This document shows, one piece after another, positions 17,701-24,762 of a stretch of DNA of 44,774 bases. Each line of letters starts with the position of its first letter. The first letter of the stretch is position 1. A model generated the notes under the pieces. That model worked only from the letters and a program-made list of their open reading frames with translations, was not told the origin of the DNA and searched no databases. The stretch is from Ruminococcus sp. Lineage in GTDB: Bacteria; Bacillota; Clostridia; Oscillospirales; Ruminococcaceae. The stretch is from the NCBI GenBank assembly GCA_024697545.1, contig JAILFN010000011.1:1-44774 (forward strand), given 5' to 3'. The position numbers and the translations under genes were made by a program.

Positions 17701-18423
17701 TGCAGTATCTAACATAAAATTCATTATATCTACATATCCGACGTTTTCAATTAAATGATTAGTTACTGCAAAGATTGCAAATTCTTCTGTATAATCATCA
17801 ATGGTAAATGAAATATATGCTGAATCATTTATATTTTTTGTATTCTGATCTACGGATATATCACCATATTTTGTATCGCCATATTTAAAGAAGTTATCCG
17901 TCTGACTTGTATAGCTTGCAAAATCCATATATTCAGTAGGATTATTAAGGAAGTGAGTTGCATATTCATTTCCTGCTTGACTCATCATTAATAAAGGCTT
18001 TTCAGGAATTCCGTGATAGAAAGTGTTATATTTTGCTGTTTCGTAACGTCCATATTCTGCCGTACCAAAGAACTGATTGTATTGCTGTGACATAGGAATA
18101 AAAGCCTCATAATAGTCCCAGTTTTCAACACCAATAGTCACAGTTTGTGTTCCATTTTCATCAACAACTAATTTTGCTCTGCTATTAAAGTGCTCGTCTT
18201 TATTGGCATTTGTTGAATATACTCCAGCTCCGGGACGGACTTGATAAAGTGGTACAACGTATGTACCCGGTTCAAGCTGCGAGGATTCCTGGGCGACATC
18301 ATCAGCCGCCGCCGAAATTTGGGCATTAAAAAAAGCGCCCCCCGAGCCGCCTATAAGCCCGACGGCACACGCCGCCGCTGTCAGAAACGCCGACAGACGC
18401 TTGAACAAACCTTTACTATTCAT
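14755..18423 (-). CDS. Large Shr-like surface protein: NEAT-like modules, FIVAR repeats, NEAT, Fn3
   Basis: A 1222-residue exported protein. The signal peptide covers about residues 1-38. A long N-terminal region (40-535) begins EPGTYVVPLYQV and is NEAT-like in its first strands; a second NEAT-like unit starts near 553 (EDGVYKASAVLYKF). Two helical FIVAR-type repeats span about 735-878 (VQAAIDAL, LQAAIDAL). A clear NEAT domain spans about 885-1031. A Lys-rich beta repeat (about 1053-1128, with TYTGKALKPAVTVTLGGK) and a fibronectin-III domain (to the end) follow. No sortase motif is present, so retention may be through the basic C-terminus, as with streptococcal Shr. ATG 18423 has AGGA 9 bases upstream. 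It is first in the operon, after the operator promoter. The middle is strikingly AT-rich. Confidence 0.82.
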   Translation of the reverse strand: MNSKGLFKRLSAFLTAAACAVGLIGGSGGAFFNAQISAAADDVAQESSQLEPGTYVVPLYQVRPGAGVYSTNANKDEHFNSRAKLVVDENGTQTVTIGVENWDYYEAFIPMSQQYNQFFGTAEYGRYETAKYNTFYHGIPEKPLLMMSQAGNEYATHFLNNPTEYMDFASYTSQTDNFFKYGDTKYGDISVDQNTKNINDSAYISFTIDDYTEEFAIFAVTNHLIENVGYVDIMNFMLDTASMFNINDLQNAIDNNDLDYQCLTSSSGFKSVSSGSNPVTYLTEKAWTRIVFDGIDTEIVPTGDGGNKVIAKYHLSGNKKVKDANAFREITSIREADDNDVDPWNIYRRSEFSNDLEISDGYVTIEYDYDNIEDLIFGKYVFFSLSKYPNNYYGSQYVLTPKSYDITLSDDATGVRVVFNNRQVADPDNVILKVEKNVSDENTKEWESGAYDLQGSTWYKLYLYNSITGEAVNPIGGADVFVPIPEAMLTDTEGTYMYDNKYPSGKSKDTVKNTIDSATMSFKYSEIGKDFHGFNGNYIAILKLSSNATQYIKGNIEDGVYKASAVLYKFSDAAITKSMANPGFDPDVRIVVKDGVKKLYFKAGDIGGLGHIGDLMCDDEEKGSAYYDSVSYTKFATFDDGSLISNSGYDPITEWACLEGGIITLKDESYFDGSDSLTGAYYKLAICAPPMAAMGGLKYEEVAADDLAVKLTISNVVKLNEATEEDVLAEYGYDKSALRRKIDLAKRYLEDELDYTIESVNELKTVVDYATTIYEGTFSDKVTASNAYEEQINLVQAAIDALVLDESAIGDKTELEALVAKAKAIKADEYTNSSYAALTEAIEAAEKVLAKDAVKQSRLDEQVKALQAAIDALEKKPETALDKDNLADGKYTITAEMIKTDRKSKSMSNNAINHTVQLEVVDGEYFVTMQFKGLAVYDQFGYLKDLGYYDAGYTYNDYGIPQGTVIPAEVLSYYDVVDQYNSKDDLYPEKLRFKLVDKASADFVPLQVFVPIMEAIAEGTGTQDVLMSIDWSSLAAATDETPSTPDDPAPAKQSIAKATVKVSNKTYTGKALKPAVTVTLGGKTLKKGTDYTVSYKNNKKVGKATVTVTGKGSYTGTKSKAFIIKPAKMKIKAAKSTAKNKIKVTWTKAKGGVTGYKVQIALNKKFTKSKKTYTVKKASAASKTITKLKSGKKYFVRVRAYKTVGKKTYYGKYSAIKTVKVK

Positions 18424-18451
18424 AAAATTATCCTCACTTTCCAAAATGTTA

Positions 18452-18504
18452 TTAGCCTTTGCTAACTGCATTTTAATTGTAGCACATCGCGCCGCAAAAA
18501 TCAA
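18452..18504 (-). promoter_or_regulatory. Promoter with TTAGC-N4-GCTAA operator (haem-uptake operon)
   Basis: On the minus strand: -35 TTGATT (18499-18504), 17-bp spacer, -10 TACAAT (18476-18481), 10 bp, then TTAGC-AAAG-GCTAA (18452-18465), 28 bases before the start codon. Motif and spacing are the same as before the methyltransferase train, strong evidence for one shared repressor. Confidence 0.82.
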
Positions 18505-18543
18505 CAGCCTTGACTTTGCAAAGTCTGCAAAGTGAAGGCTGTT
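18503..18543 (-). terminator. Terminator-like hairpin after the regulator gene
   Basis: Eighteen-base arms (18503-18520 and 18526-18543) pair with one mismatch around a 5-base loop; on the minus strand the stem is followed by GATTTTT. It would end the regulator transcript and directly abuts the -35 box of the NEAT operon. On the plus strand it is followed by TTTT, so it may work in both directions. It contains the ACTTTGCA/TGCAAAGT motifs described in the findings. Confidence 0.65.
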
Positions 18544-18684
18544 TTGGGCATATTTTCACATTGGTTAGCGGCGGACAACTTGTATTTTTCGCAGGTTTTG
18601 AACTTTGCAGATTTTGCAAAGTGAAATCGGATTTTCTAAAATTTTGTATACTTGCACAAATTCAGCGGCAGATCATGTGCATTT

Positions 18685-19569
18685 TTACAACTCTATATCG
18701 AGCACACAAAAGCTGTGCGGCATATGCCCTATCCCTGTTGTACACTCAACACCCAGCATCAACGTTCCGTGGAGTCTCGCCTGCCGCTTATCGCTGCCGC
18801 TGATATTCGTAAACTCAAACGCTGCCAATGGCAGCTTAACATAACTTTCGCCGTCATCGTCAAAGGCGCTGACAAAGCCCTTTGCGGTATGGTATTCAAG
18901 CTTTTTGAGCCTGCCCCGCATTAGCTTGCCTGTGCTTTGCGAGCGCTCGTCCATATCTCTCAAGGTCAGCACCACATAAGCCTGATCCACCGCAATAACG
19001 AGCTTAGCGGGGTGTTCAAAGCCCTTGTTCGCCATTGAGAATATATTTTTTTCATTCAGCTCCATTGGCTGTGCTGCATCGCTCTTTTTCTTTTTTGCAA
19101 GCTTGTAGAGTGTAAAATCCAGCGGATATTCGCCCACCGCCATATCCTTTTCAAGCAGCTTGCCCGAGAAGCGCGTCCTGTTCGCCACAACGTCCTTTAT
19201 CCTTGCGATCTCGATAAGGTCTTTAAGATAGCCAAATATCCCAAACAGCTTATCATCAAATGTTACCGCTATTTTCAAGGCATGATCGTATGCTTCGGCC
19301 TTCTCCAGACCGTGTGACATAAGTATTTTTGCAGCGCACTCGACTCTGTCATTCAGCTTTCGGGCTGTTCTTATCCCCGTATCTGTGAGCTTAGGCTTTC
19401 GCTGGTGCTCTCTGTCCACAAGCCCGGCATCTGCCAATACCTTCAGCCGCCTGCTTATGTCATAGTCCTTGATCTGCAAGGCCTCCGCTATCTTGTTAGG
19501 GCGCTTGTCCTCGTCCTTTCTCGACATCAGCTCTAACAGTATCTGTACATCTACTACATCTAATTCCAT
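18685..19569 (-). CDS. Winged-helix transcriptional regulator, MarR/DtxR-like N-terminus
   Basis: A 294-residue regulator. Residues 1-60 form a winged helix-turn-helix (NKIAEALQIKDYDISRRLKV is the recognition region; LTDTGIRTARKL is the wing end). A helical segment (about 65-110) has the general pattern of DtxR/MntR dimerisation helices, but a clear set of metal ligands is not visible. The remaining 180 residues are a mixed, Lys-rich domain I do not recognise. ATG 19569 has GGAAGG upstream; a TTG at 19596 would extend into the inverted repeat. It lies directly upstream of the haem operon in the same direction and is the natural candidate to bind TTAGC-N4-GCTAA, though this is inference. Confidence 0.7.
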   Translation of the reverse strand: MELDVVDVQILLELMSRKDEDKRPNKIAEALQIKDYDISRRLKVLADAGLVDREHQRKPKLTDTGIRTARKLNDRVECAAKILMSHGLEKAEAYDHALKIAVTFDDKLFGIFGYLKDLIEIARIKDVVANRTRFSGKLLEKDMAVGEYPLDFTLYKLAKKKKSDAAQPMELNEKNIFSMANKGFEHPAKLVIAVDQAYVVLTLRDMDERSQSTGKLMRGRLKKLEYHTAKGFVSAFDDDGESYVKLPLAAFEFTNISGSDKRQARLHGTLMLGVECTTGIGHMPHSFCVLDIEL

Positions 19570-19591
19570 ATTATCAGCCTTCCATCTATAA

Positions 19592-19620
19592 AACAATATT
19601 TTACATTGTTACTGTCTCAA
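19592..19620 (-). promoter_or_regulatory. Regulator promoter with AACAAT-N7-ATTGTT repeat
   Basis: A perfect inverted repeat (19592-19597 and 19605-19610) lies 23 bases upstream of the regulator start and overlaps a possible -10 (TATTGT) placed 16-17 bp after TTGAGA (19615-19620 on the minus strand). It looks like an autoregulatory site. It differs from the TTAGC-N4-GCTAA motif. Confidence 0.5.
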
Positions 19621-20610
19621 TTGTGAATTCTATGGCGATAACGTGCAGCTTTGCCGTCCTTGAACACCACTCTGCATTTAGGTTTGAAAGCGTAGGTTTT
19701 GTATATATTGAAACCGCCTTTTTCATTTTTCAATCTTTCTTCACAGGATCAAAATAAAAGCGCACTTTCTAATTTGATCCATTAAAAAGCGCGTTTCACA
19801 CAAATATAATCTCAAATGGGTATAAAAACACATGGCAAATATGCGGCACACTTTGCGCACGTTTGTCTGAGTTAACGTTCAGATATGTTATGCAGAATAC
19901 TTTTCAACGCTTTATTCTGCAATTAGCAGAGACTAACTTGTTTATATTATATCACATCAAATTCAAAAATGTCAATAAGCCGAATCCGGGATTTTATAGC
20001 GTTAAAAAAATATTCAGATTTGTTTTTCAAAATCAAGTGCTATCGAGCGACTCCACAAATGAAATTTTTTCTCCTAAGGCAAGAAAAAATTCTGTTTTTG
20101 GAACATACGGCAAAGCGGTATTATTTCTGCTATACTTAGAATAGAGGAGAGTTATCAGCGCTATTCAAGGCATTATCGCTGTTGATAAGCGCTCAACACT
20201 TTACACAGAAATCCGAAGCTCAGATTGTATAAGGTTACAGTAAGAATGAACAGTCTGTAAATCCCGAAAAAAGTGCCTTAAAATAATGCCAGATTTTGTA
20301 GGTACTTATGAAGGGTAGTGACGTTCAGCAGGATTTTCAACCATCTCTGCGAGATAAAAAATGTTGTTATTCCGAACACAGTAAGGCACTCGTCAGCGCA
20401 TACCAAAAGTTGAAAATCGCTCAACATGATAAACAGAAATATCACACCCCATCTGTGCAAGACGGAGATTTGAGTAACCACTTTCTCGAAACCGCTTATA
20501 TTTTTCCAAGAATTTGTCGTTACTTATGAGAAGACCTTTCACTCGACGGAGTTTTCAACATTTTTATAGACGTAAAAAAGCTCCGCCATGAGAACTTGAA
20601 CGACAATAAT

Positions 20611-20630
20611 AAATCTTAATAATTTGTAAA
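20611..20630 (+). repeat. 20-bp direct repeat, copy 1
   Basis: AAATCTTAATAATTTGTAAA occurs here and again, identically, at 20918-20937, 307 bases apart. The flanks are not alike beyond a few bases. A 20-bp exact repeat in non-coding DNA is unlikely by chance even in AT-rich sequence. Confidence 0.7.
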
Positions 20631-20917
20631 ATGTTCAAAACAGGGTTGGAAAAATGCCGTTGCCAGACCTTTCCTTATGAGAGGAGTTTTTATCATGCAG
20701 TCAGCAACAGTAGTCAGTAGTCAAAATAGATATATTCGTTCTCGCTGAATAGAGCCATGCCAGACAGTTTTAACGAAAATTATTACAATCACAAATTTGG
20801 GTTTGTCAAAATGGCTTCTAAGTGTGCTGACTTATGGAGAGATGTTTCAGCTGACAGCTTTTCCGATAGAGCGACGAAGAATTATTGAACCTATCTAATG
20901 TCATGCAAAACAGCTTT

Positions 20918-20937
20918 AAATCTTAATAATTTGTAAA
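20918..20937 (+). repeat. 20-bp direct repeat, copy 2
   Basis: Second identical copy of AAATCTTAATAATTTGTAAA. It lies just before the coding-like fragment at 20964-21302. Confidence 0.7.
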
Positions 20938-20963
20938 CAGTCGCAAATAACTCGAAATCTGCC

Positions 20964-21302
20964 TTAACATTTTGGGTTAAATCCTAGGTATATATAGAGA
21001 GCTTTATAATTCCTGAGAATAATTCTTTTGATGCTTTTCTCCAAAGCCATGCCTTCCTTTATCTTCTGATGGATCGGTTCCTCATACGGCAGCGGCTTCG
21101 GGCGGTCGGCAATGATGTCGGGAAAAGTGTGATATGCCCTCAGCAGGAACTGCGGCAGGCAGTGGAGGATTCTCTGCTTGAGGTCATTGATGTTGTATCC
21201 ATCGTGCATCTCAATAGCGTCTATGCAGAAGATGGCGAGGTACGGCTCGAACGTCAGCGGACCGTCACCCTCGCTCAGATCAGATGGTATGTTCATAACC
21301 AT
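20964..21302 (-). pseudogene. Coding-like fragment of unknown family
   Basis: A 112-codon frame (open to about 21335, where a TAA stands in frame) has normal protein composition and is richer in GC than the AT-rich DNA on both sides. It reads MVMNIPSDLSEGDGPLTFEP at the start, then a hydrophobic PYLAIFCIDAIEMHDG segment, a helix with PQFLLRAYHTFPDII, and a basic end. No ribosome site or promoter is obvious, and the start seems cut off inside a conserved-looking stretch (RDVSGELIM just before the first Met). I think it is the remnant of a larger gene. Family not recognised. Confidence 0.4.
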
Positions 21303-21339
21303 TATCAGCTCTCCCGAAACGTCGCGTGAAATTATTTAA

Positions 21340-21672
21340 TCCTACAAACTTTTCAGAGTCGGTTAAGTTTTTGCCCGATTCTTCCCCTATCCTTATAGAG
21401 AGGTCAGCCAGCAGTCTCCCCGAATTAAATAATGAATAAAAATGCACCGTACCATTTTACATATCTCACAAGAATTATTACAAATGCCGAGATTACTACT
21501 AAATAATCGCTGAGAAGTGACCTGTATATCGAAAGGGGTGCTCACAAACCCCATGCACGAATCCATCAATAATGCGCCGGCCCCAGCACTCGCCTCATGT
21601 GCAGTCCTACAATCTTTTCGCTACCCGGTTAACTTTTTCAAGACTTTTTCTCAATTATCTTATGGAAGGGGT
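21340..21672. repeat. Two imperfect copies of a 65-bp AT-rich repeat
   Basis: Copy 1 starts near 21342 (CCTACAAACTTTTC, then CGGTTAAGTTTTT and a late TATCCTTATAGAG). Copy 2 starts near 21606 (CCTACAATCTTTTC, then CGGTTAACTTTTT and TTATCTTATGGAAG). The order of sub-motifs is kept: CCTACAA-CTTTTC, CGGTTAA-TTTTT, GA-T-TT, CTTAT. Both are followed within a few bases by a GGTC. They may be protein-binding sites at the left part of the mobile element. Confidence 0.5.
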
Positions 21673-21829
21673 CGATTTTAGCGATGATAAATAATTATAA
21701 AAATTTTCGTATGTCATAGCTAACCGACATCAATATCACGGAGATGATTCCCATAGGTAGATAATATCGTAAAAAACTAATCAAGCATAAGTTAAGATAC
21801 CATCATTCATTTGCGCCAAAATCTTTGTC

Positions 21830-21920
21830 GCTCAAAAGTGAGCCCAACGAATTATTCGGAGAAAAAACCGTCAGCTTCTCCGAGCGACCTGCTCAAATAT
21901 CCTTCGCCATATTTGAGCAG
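21830..21920. repeat. Cluster of inverted repeats upstream of the oriT-like region
   Basis: Three consecutive dyads: GCTCA-AAAG-TGAGC (21830-21843), CGGAGAA/TTCTCCG (21857-21863 and 21876-21882), and a perfect 12-bp stem CTGCTCAAATAT/ATATTTGAGCAG (21889-21900 and 21909-21920). No gene lies here. Such stacking is typical of replication or transfer origins and of structured RNAs. Confidence 0.6.
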
Positions 21921-22021
21921 AATAATTGTCAGAGCCTTATGCTGAATGGTTAGCTATATTTTTGCCATAATGCCGCAGGCGCAACACAAGGTGTAATCGG
22001 AATTTTTGCAATAATCGCTTA

Positions 22022-22165
22022 CCCCTGCCGAGGACGGCAGGGGCGGATAGGTATTCAGATTTTTTCTCGCAAGCATTGACAGAGCATATGCTCTGTCGCC
22101 TGAAATTTTCCAATTCTGCTTTCCCGCAGAATTGGGCTAAAAGAGAGCCCTGACCCTTTTAGAAC
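22022..22165 (+). other. Candidate origin of transfer (oriT) of the mobilizable element
   Basis: Directly before mobC lie three perfect dyads: CCCCTGCCG/CGGCAGGGG (22022-22043), the 20-bp palindrome GACAGAGCATATGCTCTGTC (22078-22097), and the 10-bp stem CCAATTCTGC/GCAGAATTGG with a 6-base loop (22110-22135), followed by GGGCT/AGCCC and GACCCTTTT. A hairpin next to the relaxase operon is the usual arrangement of oriT in MOB-P systems; the nick site cannot be named from sequence alone. Confidence 0.6.
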
Positions 22166-22203
22166 CGCACAACCGTAATACATACAACAAGGAGGTCGAT
22201 AAT

Positions 22204-22548
22204 ATCAAGGTAGAAAACAGGAAGTATAAACATCTATCGTTCACCACAGACGAGTGGAAAATAATTGAAGATAAAGCGGCGGAGTGCCGCATGAGAACCG
22301 CTACATATATAAAGTACATGGCGCTGCACGGTAAGATCGTGAATGTTGACGCTAAGGTATCGAATGAGGTGTTGGCTGCGCTTGGACGTATCGGAGGGAA
22401 CGTGAACCAAATAGCTAAGGTCGCAAATATCCGTGAGTTCATTACACAAGAGGAATACCAGCAGTTGTTGAAATGGAGGGACGAGCTACGCCGTATATCG
22501 AGAGCATATCTATCCACAATTCAGTCCGCACTTGCCTGCGATACATAA
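22204..22548 (+). CDS. mobC: MobC-like relaxosome accessory protein, non-ATG start
   Basis: About 114 residues with a ribbon-helix-helix-type N-terminus (KHLSFTTDEWKIIEDKAAE, then TATYIKYMALHG) and the MobC signature around LAALGRIGGNVNQIAKVAN. It binds oriT and helps the relaxase nick. The frame is open and family-like well upstream of its first ATG (22291), which would cut off the DNA-binding part. AAGGAGG at 22189-22195 points to a start at the in-frame ATC 22204 (8-base spacing), an unusual initiator or a mutated ATG. The relaxase starts 76 bases before its end, in another frame. Confidence 0.75.
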   Translation: MKVENRKYKHLSFTTDEWKIIEDKAAECRMRTATYIKYMALHGKIVNVDAKVSNEVLAALGRIGGNVNQIAKVANIREFITQEEYQQLLKWRDELRRISRAYLSTIQSALACDT

Positions 22549-24017
22549 CGAACCCCGACAAGACCGAGAAGTGCGAGCTTGTCACGGGGCTGAATCTCGA
22601 GACCGACGTGAACACAGCTATGCAGCAGTTGACCTTGACCTACGAGCGATACTCACGAAAGAAGATGAACGCCAAGCCGCCAGCCGAGGGTGATAAGCCC
22701 ATCAAGGCGTTCCACCTCATTCAGTCCTTTGCGCCCGGGGAGTGTTCTGCGGAGGAGGCTCACGCTATCGGGATAGAGTGGGTGCGCCGAGCTTTCGGTG
22801 ATGATTTTCAGGCAATGATATGCACCCACACCGATCATGACCATATCCACAACCACGTCCTGCTATGCCCCTACAGCCTGTCGGGGAAAAAGTTCAACAG
22901 CAATTGGCACACCCTCTGGGATATTCGCCATGTGTCGGACGGCATTTGTCGGGAGCATGGTATCGGCGTTATGGAAAAACTCCGAGCCGGAAAAGATCAT
23001 GAGCCTAACTCAATGTCATACGGCGAGTGGAAGCACCGCAAGCTGGGGGATTCGTGGAAAGAACGGATACGATTGCGCATTGATATGCTGGTGGAGTCGG
23101 TCGGCTCGCTTAATGAATTGCTATCGACACTTGAGGGGCAGGGCTTTACTATCAAGCAAGGCAAACACATCTCGGTAAAAGCCCCAGACCAAGGCAGAGC
23201 CGTGCGGCTGAAAACGCTGGGTAAGAGGTATGAGGAATCCCGCCTTGCTCGCCGTATTGAGAAGAGTGTGGCTAACCGCCAGCCTCCCAAAACGCTTGAT
23301 GAAATAATCGACGATGTCATGCAGGAGTACAGCTATAAGACCCGCAAGCTGAAATTTGCTAAGAGCGTGCAGAATGATTTGGAGAATCTGAATCATCAGC
23401 TTCACATCATCAACTCTGAGCAAATCAATTCTATCGGTGAGGTCGAGGGCAAGCTGACCGCCGTCCGAAAAAAGATAGCGGATATTGAGAGCAAAATCAA
23501 AAGCGGAGAAATTGAGCCGTTCCAAATGGAGCGCTACTCGGAGCTGCTGTCGCAGCTTCGTCAGCAGGAGCGTGACTATCAGAATATTGTGGATACCTAC
23601 AATGGTTCATCGTCAGGTGATTACATCAGCCGCATGGTCAGCGAGGTCAAGTCGAGAATGTCGGAGCAGGAGAAGGACAAGCTGCGGCATTTGCAGGAGC
23701 AGACCTACGAAATATATCTGCCTAATGACAACAACTTTGTCCCGCTTGCCGAGGTCAAGCAAAGCCCTACCATTACGAATTATTCAAAAGTATACGAGGG
23801 CAGTTGGTTCGATACCGAGGGCGAGAGCGTTTCTCAGCGGCTCGAGAATATTTGCAGCACGCACAAGGGAATCGCTGTGGGAATGATAATCAAGGGCGGT
23901 GGGGTAGCATACTTTGTTGACGAGATTGGGTTCAAGGCGTTGCCTGACTTTGACAAGGCTGCACATGAGCAGGAGCAGAGAAAGGGCGAGGTCAAGAAAA
24001 GGAAACATCATCGCTGA
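22473..24017 (+). CDS. MobP-type relaxase
   Basis: A 514-residue relaxase that nicks oriT and pilots the strand in conjugal transfer. The N-terminal relaxase domain has a candidate catalytic Tyr24 (CLRYITNP) and the metal-binding His cluster H119, H122, H124, H126, H128 in HTDHDHIHNHVLL. The middle and C-terminal parts (about 290-400) are helical, Glu/Lys-rich and probably coiled coil. Start ATG 22473 overlaps mobC by 76 bases. No type IV secretion or coupling-protein gene is present, so the element must borrow a conjugation machine: mobilizable rather than self-transmissible. Confidence 0.9.
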   Translation: MEGRATPYIESISIHNSVRTCLRYITNPDKTEKCELVTGLNLETDVNTAMQQLTLTYERYSRKKMNAKPPAEGDKPIKAFHLIQSFAPGECSAEEAHAIGIEWVRRAFGDDFQAMICTHTDHDHIHNHVLLCPYSLSGKKFNSNWHTLWDIRHVSDGICREHGIGVMEKLRAGKDHEPNSMSYGEWKHRKLGDSWKERIRLRIDMLVESVGSLNELLSTLEGQGFTIKQGKHISVKAPDQGRAVRLKTLGKRYEESRLARRIEKSVANRQPPKTLDEIIDDVMQEYSYKTRKLKFAKSVQNDLENLNHQLHIINSEQINSIGEVEGKLTAVRKKIADIESKIKSGEIEPFQMERYSELLSQLRQQERDYQNIVDTYNGSSSGDYISRMVSEVKSRMSEQEKDKLRHLQEQTYEIYLPNDNNFVPLAEVKQSPTITNYSKVYEGSWFDTEGESVSQRLENICSTHKGIAVGMIIKGGGVAYFVDEIGFKALPDFDKAAHEQEQRKGEVKKRKHHR

Positions 24018-24130
24018 TAAAAAAATATCGGAAAGGTCGTGATAGCCATGCACTAAATAAGTGGTTCAAAATTATTGAATAAGTGTTTCTAAATTGTAAA
24101 ACTATATTTTGAATTTGAAAGGGGAACTAT

Positions 24131-24574
24131 ATGTCATTAAACAAACAGGATTTTTCAAGACTTGTCAAGGAGATTTCCAACAGCAAGAAAAGTATCGAGA
24201 GAGCGCAGACCACCATCGAGACTAAGCGCAGTGAACTCAATTCAAAGATGAACGATGTCGAGAAAAAGCTGGAGATCAGCACCGACACTCTGATCGAGAT
24301 TGGCAGGATAGCTGTGAGAAGATTCGGCTACACCATCTCGCCGGAAAAGTTTGCCGAGGAGTTGGACTTTATTTTTTCGGACAACATCATTGCAGAGTAT
24401 GTCGCATGCGAGATGGAGTCGCTGCCCTATGCGGAGCAGCTTGCCGAACTTTACAAGGCTCTCAACGGGAAGGTGGATAAGGCAGCAAAAAGTGAGAGCG
24501 ATAATGCTGCTGCGACTGATGAAAATACAGAAGTGGCAGATGATAACAAGGTTGCTGATACTAAGGTGGGATGA
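24131..24574 (+). CDS. Coiled-coil accessory protein of the mobilizable element
   Basis: A 147-residue protein with a long N-terminal coiled coil (about residues 5-50, rich in Lys/Glu/Ser heptads), a compact middle (RRFGYTISPEKFAEELDFIF, about 64-83), and an acidic, Ala-rich tail (about 115-147). AAAGGGGAACT precedes the ATG. Located between relaxase and excisionase, so probably part of element transfer or maintenance; family not recognised. Confidence 0.6.
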   Translation: MSLNKQDFSRLVKEISNSKKSIERAQTTIETKRSELNSKMNDVEKKLEISTDTLIEIGRIAVRRFGYTISPEKFAEELDFIFSDNIIAEYVACEMESLPYAEQLAELYKALNGKVDKAAKSESDNAAATDENTEVADDNKVADTKVG

Positions 24575-24762
24575 TTGTGTCGGATTTGTAAACGGTGTTT
24601 TGTGCGTTTTTTTACTTTGCAATATAATTATATCATATCCCGCCCGCACCATCAACCGACTTGATATATTTTTTGCTATGAAAGGACAGAGAAAAGAATG
24701 AAAGTACGCGTATATTTTATCCTCACAGAAGATTAACTATATAGAAAATGGAGGATAAATAT

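Larger units (their letters stand above)
19621..20963. other. Gene-poor AT-rich stretch with 20-bp direct repeat
   Basis: No convincing gene here. The few open frames are short, lack ribosome sites and do not look like proteins. Visible structure: the inverted pair GGATCAAA (19746-19753) and TTTGATCC (19773-19780), and the exact 20-bp direct repeat listed separately. The stretch is probably decayed or non-coding DNA at the left side of the mobile element; whether it belongs to the element cannot be decided from one copy. Confidence 0.5.

Noticed and set aside
18545..18575. GGTTAGCGG near 18562 considered as a third copy of the operator
   Set aside because: Only one half-site (TTAGC) is present; the GCTAA partner is missing at the right spacing.
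19863..20144. A 93-codon plus-strand frame in the gene-poor region
   Set aside because: No ribosome site, unusual composition, no protein-like pattern; the sequence is AT-rich and probably open by chance.
22022..22043. Strong hairpin considered as a terminator
   Set aside because: No T-run follows on either strand and no gene ends nearby; it fits the oriT-like cluster better.
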